Source: an uncultured Clostridia bacterium (GTDB lineage Bacteria; Bacillota; Clostridia; Christensenellales; UBA1750). Taken from it: a stretch of 50,252 nt of DNA. The DNA lies in contig CANQPP010000015.1 of assembly GCA_947625765.1 (NCBI GenBank), positions 1 through 50,252 on the forward strand. Reading direction: 5' to 3'. The notes under the pieces are model-generated. The model saw only the letters and a list, made by a program, of their open reading frames with translations. It searched no databases and was not told the DNA's origin. How positions within the stretch are numbered: the first letter of the stretch is position 1; each line of letters begins with the position of its first letter. The position numbers were made by a program, and so were the translations under genes. Shown piece by piece: positions 41,909 through 48,010 of this stretch.

Positions 41909-44900
41909 TTAGTTCGCGCGGCGGCGCTTGATGAGGAACATGGCTAGGCCGCTCAACAGGATGAGCGCAAGCCCGCCCGCCAGCACGGCGGAAAGCCCGT
42001 TGCCGCCGGATTCGGGCAGCACATACGCGTTGGGCGTGTTGTCCACAATTACATTTTCGCCGCTGGAGTAATACACGACAGTCACCGTGAAATCTTTATA
42101 ACTGTCTCCAACCTTCATTCTGACAGTGACTTGTTCGGGTTCATCCGGGGCTTTACCGTACTTGAACACAAGCGGCGTAGAATCAAGCGTGTACCCATCG
42201 GGCGCCTTGGTCTCGACCAACACATAGTAATCATCATCTTTGGCGCCTTCCGGCTTTTTGATGGAGACACCCATACGGTTAGTGCTCGGGTCTCTTTCTG
42301 CGGTCGGACGATAGGTGTCCCCCGTCTTGTAAAGTGTGGTGGATTCGTCGCCATCTGTCGGAGTGATGTCCAAAGCATCTGACAGCAACGAACTCTTTTG
42401 CTTCGTATACAGAGCAAACTCGGCACCGTCAATAAACTTATTTGACTGTTCATCCTTCTTCAAAAGCCAGATATTGTCGGATGCGCCAGCGTCTACCTTG
42501 TCAATTTTCACGTCGAAATACGTGTCTTCCGTCTCGCCAAACTCAGCATCGCCAAACAGAGTCACCGTATTAACACCGTGAGGCCTCTCTCCCAAGACCT
42601 TCCTATCCAGCGTAACATTGTAAGTGATGGTCAGCTTGATCTCGTCCGGGACTAGAAGTTCCATACCATTTTCAGTGGGGGTCGCAGTAAAGGTTTTAGA
42701 ACCCAGAGAAACCTGCGAAGGATCATCGACCCACGTCAACTCACCGTCGGAAATTTCTTCACCGTTTTCATCAAAATGCGATCCCACGACCTTGATGGTC
42801 GACCAATCGATACTCATGCCCTTGAGCATCTCATCCTTGATGCTGTATGTCTGCAGGTCATGGGTCCCTCCACCCTCGGACGTACCAACAGCCATGTTTG
42901 CAGCTCCGGGATTCACAACGATGGTATACACCGCTTCATTGATGGCGTTGCCGGCCGCATCCGTAAGCAGCTTGGCGAACTTATCCACTATGTCGGGAGA
43001 GGTTTTGATCTTCTCGCTGTCGGAGAGGTCTTGACCTTCATACTTTATATGGGCAGTGTTGTCCAACGTCAGGTCTTCCGCTTGCAGATATTCGTTCTTG
43101 ATGCGCAGAGTGTACTGGAAAACATAGCGGCTGTCCTTGGGTTTATTCCCGCTGGCACTACTCTGGTATGTTTTCAACCACTCGTACAAAGAAGAAAGAT
43201 TGTATATTCCTGACGAGGTAGAATCTTTCACATTATGGGCATCATTAAAGTCTTTTGCCTCGACAGTCATGGTAGTTTTGTGATTTTCCGTTACGAACTC
43301 AATGCTATTTTGATCTTTTACTTTAAAATAGCCACGCAAGCCGCCGTCTATATCAAAAACCAGGACTTGCATCGAACCGGTCACATACTCCATCTTGTCG
43401 TCGAATTGATCCATAAAGACAAACGATTCGACCTGGCTTTCTGAAAAATCATTTATGGTTATTTCCGTACCTTCAGCATTCTTGAAGACGTTGTCGAACC
43501 TGACCCGGTACTCGATCTCGTTGCCGTTTTTGAGCTCCGCAAGCTTGTTTATGCTTGGTGTGGGGGTAATCTTGCTGTATTTATCCTCGCTCTTTAATTC
43601 GCGTCCATCATCGTTATCGAATTTTCCCCATACCTCGTTATCAAGCCTGTTGCCCGCTTCCAACAGCTGGCGAAGGGTATAGTCAGTCTCTACATATGTT
43701 TTTCCATCATCCAATTCCTTTACAAGTTTAGAATCACCAGGCACCCTGTACGTGATATTCAATGTCACTTCTTCATTGAACGGCCAGAGAGAGTTATGGT
43801 AATTACCCTGATCTTTTGTGTTGAAGTTAGTATTGAACCAAATACAGAACTCACGTACGTCTTTCTCGGTATCCCCTTTAGCTGTTTGCACTACGGTATA
43901 GCTATAGTAACTAGTATCTCCATTATAAACCGGATCCTTTACTTCTACAAACGTAAGCGGTTGGTTATTGCTGTCGAAGGCTTGGAAATTCGTGATCTCC
44001 GGGATATTGTTGACGAAAAAGCGGTTTTGCACAATATTTCCGTTTTCGTCGTAGAACGTAACATGCTCTTTAGGAAACTCCAACTGATCCCGAATGTAGA
44101 AATAGGGCCATTCTGTATCATCATAGCTTGGACCAGCTTCTTGGCCTTCAGAATCTGTCATTCTGCGCAGCTCTTCTTCCGGCGGGACCTTAACCGTGAT
44201 GGTATACTCAACATAATCTTCGGTGTCTGTATAGACATCGTTCGTCAAGAGCTTCTGGATGCCGCCGCTGCCGATCACGATCTCGCCAACAACGCCTTCC
44301 GGCAGGGCTTCCGTAAGGCCGCTCACCTTGTTGGTGAAGTTTTTGCTCTTACCCTGCTCCACAGGATCATGTTTGGTAAAGTATTCAACTTTGACCCAAT
44401 CGCCCGGTTCCCAGGCAACTGCGTGCCCTTCCGGCTGCCAGTCCATTTTACCAGTCCAAAATAGGTCGTCCTTGCCCGGAATCGTTACATTAAACCCAGT
44501 GATCCTACCCTGGTCATCGACCACAATATCCGTGACACCTGCCGCTTCCATGGCAGATTTATCGATCTGGCCATCCTTAAACTGCCATTCGATCTTCTTG
44601 GTCTTCATGGTGCCGTTGCCGTTTTTCCACTTGATCTCAAGGGGCTGAGTTGTATCCACCCACTGTCCCTCGCCAATGGTGTCCGTCAACTTTGATCCGC
44701 GCACATCAAAAGCACCGCTGCCAACGGAAATTTCCCAGTCAATGGTATCGCCCGAGCCCGGAGTGCCCTTCTTTTTCAGCTGAAGATCGTCCACCGTCTT
44801 TTTCTCTGTAGCTTCCGTTTTACCTTCGACTTTGTCCACGCCACTGGGCGTCGAGCATTCCAGCTTGGCCGTGTTATCCAAAGTGAAGTGATACCTATCT

Positions 44901-46279
44901 TCACCCTCGTCGAACTTCACATTTTTGTTCGCATCTTCATTGTCGAACTCCACGGCAACTTCATATTCGATCTCGATCTTCTGTCCTTCGGTCAATGCCT
45001 CCGGCAGGTTCTCGGTTACCCATCCATTTTCAGTCTTTTTTGCAGTAGCCGGGGGATCCAAGACGATCTCATTGCCATATTCGTCGTAAAGCTTGAGGGT
45101 AAACGTCCCGTCGACGAGAGACATGCCCTGTTCCATCTGGTCCAAAATCTTGGGGTCCAGAATAGCGCCTTTTTGGACCTCCATAGAAACCTTGTACTTG
45201 ATCGTATGCTTTACAGGATCATATTCCCCGGCAGCTTTGCTAAGGTCCACCTTGGGGTTGCCAGTTATGTCAAATTGGTGCTCATTGCTATCGCTCCAGG
45301 GGAAGCTGACCGAATTACCGTCTTTCGTTCCCACAGCAGTCATATTGAAAGAAGCACGGAACCAGGCGTCTTCGTGCGTGCTCAGATACGTCGGATCGAC
45401 ATTAAATGTAACGATTCCGGTTTCTTCATCGACAGAGTAGGTACCGATCTGCGTGCCATCTTCCGCTACAATAGGCAGGTCTTTAACGCCGGTTGCCAAA
45501 AAGCCGTCCGGCAGCTGGAAAGTCATGGGGCTGGTGAACTGGTTCGCGCCGTTTTCCGCAAATTTGACCGTATAGGTATACTTCTTGCCCAGCTCGATCT
45601 TTCCGTCTTCGGGCTCCTTGCCGTTGCTGTCGACCAGCTGTGCAAACTCGATAAAGCCGCCTTCATTCAGGTTCGTTCCGTTCGCTATGGTCGTCGGCGT
45701 TCCCAAAACGAATACGAAGTCCGAGAACCCGCCCGCGGTGAAGGTCACGCAGCCCGCCTCGTCCACAGCGGTGTCCGCGATCACTTCCACGGCCTGCTCG
45801 CCAAAGTGCACCACCTGGATCGGCTCGCCCACGGCAAAGCCGTCCCGCAGCAGCTGCACCGTCACGTCCACGGGCGCGGCGGGCTGCACCTCCTGCTCCC
45901 CTACGAAGAAGCCAAGGTTGTAGATGGCGTTCGTCGGGGCGGTCTCGCCGTCCCTGCCCATCGCGGCCATCGCCGCCGCCATCTCACGGCTGTATGCGTC
46001 CGGGTCCGCCTCCGGCGTTACCGCAACCGCGCGCAGAACCGCTTCCTTCGGGATCTGCGCATCCGCCCCGAACGACGCCGTTACATACACGCTCTCGTCT
46101 TGATACGTTGCCGTGATCGGCGCGGTCGCCGCGTTGTAATGCTTCCACGCCCCAAAGGAAAATAGGAGCACGCCGAGCGCCAGGGACAGCCAGCCCGCCG
46201 CGCCCAGAAGAGAGATCGCCCAGCTTCGCTTGCCCGGCATCCTCTTTGCGGTGTCGTTCGTCCTTGTCGTTTTCATCAT
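41909..46279 (-). CDS. Giant LPESG-anchored surface protein 2 (pilin/adhesin-like)
   Basis: 1,456 residues from the double ATG at 46279/46276, again behind GGAGGTGGC. An N-terminal TM/signal segment (about 24-47) and the shared ~150-residue domain (ITATYQDESVYVTA to GGFSDFVFVLG) are followed by a series of adhesin/isopeptide-type domains. These have many DxxDxM-like and YxVxxxV elements (for example VEYTITVKVPPEEELRR). A C-terminal SpaA domain carries YYVLVETKAPDGYT. The sorting signal LPESG is at 1421-1425, followed by a TM helix and KRRRAN. The middle of the gene is visibly more AT-rich than the window average, suggesting a different history. The promoter in the adjacent inverted-repeat segment faces away, so the gene looks OFF here. 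Confidence 0.88.
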   Translation of the reverse strand: MMKTTRTNDTAKRMPGKRSWAISLLGAAGWLSLALGVLLFSFGAWKHYNAATAPITATYQDESVYVTASFGADAQIPKEAVLRAVAVTPEADPDAYSREMAAAMAAMGRDGETAPTNAIYNLGFFVGEQEVQPAAPVDVTVQLLRDGFAVGEPIQVVHFGEQAVEVIADTAVDEAGCVTFTAGGFSDFVFVLGTPTTIANGTNLNEGGFIEFAQLVDSNGKEPEDGKIELGKKYTYTVKFAENGANQFTSPMTFQLPDGFLATGVKDLPIVAEDGTQIGTYSVDEETGIVTFNVDPTYLSTHEDAWFRASFNMTAVGTKDGNSVSFPWSDSNEHQFDITGNPKVDLSKAAGEYDPVKHTIKYKVSMEVQKGAILDPKILDQMEQGMSLVDGTFTLKLYDEYGNEIVLDPPATAKKTENGWVTENLPEALTEGQKIEIEYEVAVEFDNEDANKNVKFDEGEDRYHFTLDNTAKLECSTPSGVDKVEGKTEATEKKTVDDLQLKKKGTPGSGDTIDWEISVGSGAFDVRGSKLTDTIGEGQWVDTTQPLEIKWKNGNGTMKTKKIEWQFKDGQIDKSAMEAAGVTDIVVDDQGRITGFNVTIPGKDDLFWTGKMDWQPEGHAVAWEPGDWVKVEYFTKHDPVEQGKSKNFTNKVSGLTEALPEGVVGEIVIGSGGIQKLLTNDVYTDTEDYVEYTITVKVPPEEELRRMTDSEGQEAGPSYDDTEWPYFYIRDQLEFPKEHVTFYDENGNIVQNRFFVNNIPEITNFQAFDSNNQPLTFVEVKDPVYNGDTSYYSYTVVQTAKGDTEKDVREFCIWFNTNFNTKDQGNYHNSLWPFNEEVTLNITYRVPGDSKLVKELDDGKTYVETDYTLRQLLEAGNRLDNEVWGKFDNDDGRELKSEDKYSKITPTPSINKLAELKNGNEIEYRVRFDNVFKNAEGTEITINDFSESQVESFVFMDQFDDKMEYVTGSMQVLVFDIDGGLRGYFKVKDQNSIEFVTENHKTTMTVEAKDFNDAHNVKDSTSSGIYNLSSLYEWLKTYQSSASGNKPKDSRYVFQYTLRIKNEYLQAEDLTLDNTAHIKYEGQDLSDSEKIKTSPDIVDKFAKLLTDAAGNAINEAVYTIVVNPGAANMAVGTSEGGGTHDLQTYSIKDEMLKGMSIDWSTIKVVGSHFDENGEEISDGELTWVDDPSQVSLGSKTFTATPTENGMELLVPDEIKLTITYNVTLDRKVLGERPHGVNTVTLFGDAEFGETEDTYFDVKIDKVDAGASDNIWLLKKDEQSNKFIDGAEFALYTKQKSSLLSDALDITPTDGDESTTLYKTGDTYRPTAERDPSTNRMGVSIKKPEGAKDDDYYVLVETKAPDGYTLDSTPLVFKYGKAPDEPEQVTVRMKVGDSYKDFTVTVVYYSSGENVIVDNTPNAYVLPESGGNGLSAVLAGGLALILLSGLAMFLIKRRRAN

Positions 46280-46315
46280 GCCACCTCCAAGTGCCATTCA
46301 TCCATGCTTCCCGCC

Positions 46316-46346
46316 GCTCCCCGACTCGCTTCGGGGGGGCTTTTTT
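46316..46346 (+). terminator. Antisense-facing terminator in the leader of surface gene 2
   Basis: On the plus strand TCCCCGA (46318-46324) pairs with TCGGGGG (from 46331), then GGC and TTTTTT (46341-46346). It points into the invertible segment. In the sense (minus) direction it gives a leader hairpin without a T-tract. Confidence 0.6.
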
Positions 46347-46420
46347 GCGGTACGTGGCCGGGATCGATCGCATCGTTTCCCCCGTCCAACAAGGCCTTAA
46401 AAAAGCCCTGAAAACCTAGG

Positions 46421-46464
46421 AAAACCAGAACAGGCCCGGCAAACTTGTACCGCTAAATTGCGTA
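46421..46464 (+). repeat. Switch 2 left inverted repeat
   Basis: 44 bp that match the reverse complement of 47920-47963 at 43 positions. Weaker matching continues inward (CTGCGA at 46467-46472), and outward an AAAAAAGCCC block recurs at the same 12-bp distance in both leaders. It lies about 140 bp before surface gene 2. Confidence 0.92.
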
Positions 46465-46565
46465 TTCTGCGAAAAGGGTTTAAGCAGTCAAAACGCAAGC
46501 AGGGATTTTTGCCTGTTTTCCGGGCTTTTTTGTGGTGGCAGGAAATGGCAGGGGCGCGATAGACC

Positions 46566-47693
46566 CTATTTGACTGTAAAGTGTGACTGCGCATCCAGTT
46601 TTTCCATGTTAAGTCTCTTTTGCTCCAGCGTCGTGTGGACGTAGCGGTCCAGCGTCGTGGAGACGCGCGCGTGGCCCATGACCTCGGACAGGGCCTTGAT
46701 CTCAAAGCCCGCCTCCACGCAGCGCGTCGCGAACGTGTGGCGCAGCGTGTGGAAGTGCACGCCTTCCAAGCCGCAGTCCTTGGTGTATTGTTTGAATCGA
46801 TATTGCAGCTTGCGCGGCTCCATGTATTCCTCCGTTCCGGTCAGGACGTAGGCGTTCTTCTTGTGCGGGTCGAAGCGGCGACAGAGCTTGACCATCTCGC
46901 GCGTCAGCGGGATCGTGCGCGCGGAGGTCTCGCTTTTCGGCGCGCCGATCAATATTTTCGTCTTGTTGCCGCCTTCGCCGCTTAAGTCCCGGATGCGCTG
47001 CATGGTCGCGTCCACGCGCAGAGTCCTGTCGCGCACGGACAGCATGTCCCACTTGAGCGCGCACAGCTCGCCGATCCGCAGCCCCGTCATCAGCGCCAGC
47101 AAAACGCCCATTTTGCAGGCGTCCGTGTCCGCCTGCAGGTAGGCCGTCAGCCGCCGCTGCTCCGCGGGCGAGAGGACGCGCAGCTCCTTTCGCGGCTCCC
47201 GCGGGTAGCGGATGTCCACCGCCGGAAACAGCCCCGGCTGCATCCCGGAGCCGTAGCGCAGCACCGCGTGTAGCACCATCAAAGCGTTTTTCACGCTCTG
47301 CACGGAGAGCCCTTCCGCCAGCAGCTGCTGCTTGAACGTCTCGACCGCCTGCGTGTCGATGGAGCTGGGGCTGCGCAGGCCGAGCTTCGGCAGTATGTGC
47401 CGCCGAAGCGTCGAATCGTACTTAACATACGTGGACTCCTTCACCGCGCCCTTCTGCCTGCGCAGCCACTGCTCGCACCAGCAGCCGAAGCGCAGCCGCT
47501 TGTCCTCGATGGCGTTCGCTTCCCCGTCCGCGAGCGCCGCTTTTGACTTCTCCGCCTTCGCCTTTGCCTCCACGTAGGACTTCCCGTAGCAGAACCCGTA
47601 GCGGATCTTGCCGGAAAGCTCGTATCCCTTGACATAACGGGCTTCCCAGCGCCCGTCCTTTCGCAAAAAAATGTTGTCGCCGTTTCTTGGCAT
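46566..47693 (-). CDS. Tyrosine recombinase 2 (phage/Tn916-type integrase) inside switch 2
   Basis: 375 residues from ATG 47693, 6 nt after GGGAGG. Residues 1-60 look like an arm-binding three-strand sheet (GDNIFLRKDGRWEARYVKGY). The core-binding domain is about 65-165. The catalytic domain has R206 (GLRIGEL), H315 and R318 (HTLRHTF), H341 (MGHARV) and the nucleophile Y351 (TLDRYVH). All active-site residues are present. This subfamily normally integrates and excises phages or conjugative elements. Here no other mobile-element genes are present and the gene is framed by inverted, not direct, repeats, so a DNA-inversion role is favoured. Being inside the segment, it moves with each flip. Confidence 0.92.
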   Translation of the reverse strand: MPRNGDNIFLRKDGRWEARYVKGYELSGKIRYGFCYGKSYVEAKAKAEKSKAALADGEANAIEDKRLRFGCWCEQWLRRQKGAVKESTYVKYDSTLRRHILPKLGLRSPSSIDTQAVETFKQQLLAEGLSVQSVKNALMVLHAVLRYGSGMQPGLFPAVDIRYPREPRKELRVLSPAEQRRLTAYLQADTDACKMGVLLALMTGLRIGELCALKWDMLSVRDRTLRVDATMQRIRDLSGEGGNKTKILIGAPKSETSARTIPLTREMVKLCRRFDPHKKNAYVLTGTEEYMEPRKLQYRFKQYTKDCGLEGVHFHTLRHTFATRCVEAGFEIKALSEVMGHARVSTTLDRYVHTTLEQKRLNMEKLDAQSHFTVK

Positions 47694-47846
47694 CTTTCTC
47701 CCTCCCGGAACATAGATTGTATGTAGGGCCCGCCGACTACCCCTTCGGCAGAGGCTCAACGCGTGCCCGATTTTAACGCGCCGCAGGCCCCGGAAGCCCC
47801 AACCGCACAAACAAAAAATTTAATGCGTAAAATTTCCTGCCTTTTG

Positions 47847-47874
47847 TTGCAAACCCATTAGGACGTGGTATAAT
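47847..47874 (+). promoter_or_regulatory. Promoter inside switch 2, facing surface gene 3
   Basis: TTGCAA (47847-47852), 16 bp, extended -10 TGGTATAAT (47866-47874). Transcription would begin near 47881, cross the right repeat and enter surface gene 3. It is the best promoter in the segment and explains an ON state for gene 3. Confidence 0.8.
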
Positions 47875-47919
47875 TAGTATGAAAATAGAGGATCGAAGGT
47901 CGGGTTCTGTATCGCAGGT

Positions 47920-47963
47920 TACGCAATTTAGCGGTACAAGTTTACCGGGCCTGTTCTGGTTTT
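47920..47963 (-). repeat. Switch 2 right inverted repeat
   Basis: Partner of 46421-46464. The single mismatch is A instead of G at 47944. It ends 47 bp before the start of surface gene 3, so it is transcribed as part of the leader. Confidence 0.92.
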
Positions 47964-48010
47964 CCCGCAGAAACTGGGCTTTTTTGCCAACTGTACATGG
48001 AGGTGGCATG

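Larger units (their letters stand above)
46421..47963. other. Putative invertible segment carrying recombinase 2 and a promoter, switch 2
   Basis: A 1,543-bp segment bounded by near-perfect 44-bp inverted repeats. It holds recombinase 2 and one strong outward promoter, and lies exactly between the divergent starts of surface genes 2 and 3. Inversion would move the promoter from gene 3 to gene 2, so the segment would be a toggle rather than a simple ON/OFF switch. The architecture is observed. The inversion is inferred. Confidence 0.85.

Noticed and set aside
46421-46464. Intrinsic terminator function of the switch 2 repeat
   Set aside because: The repeat is not self-complementary enough and has no T-tract. 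Its match is to the distant arm at 47920-47963.
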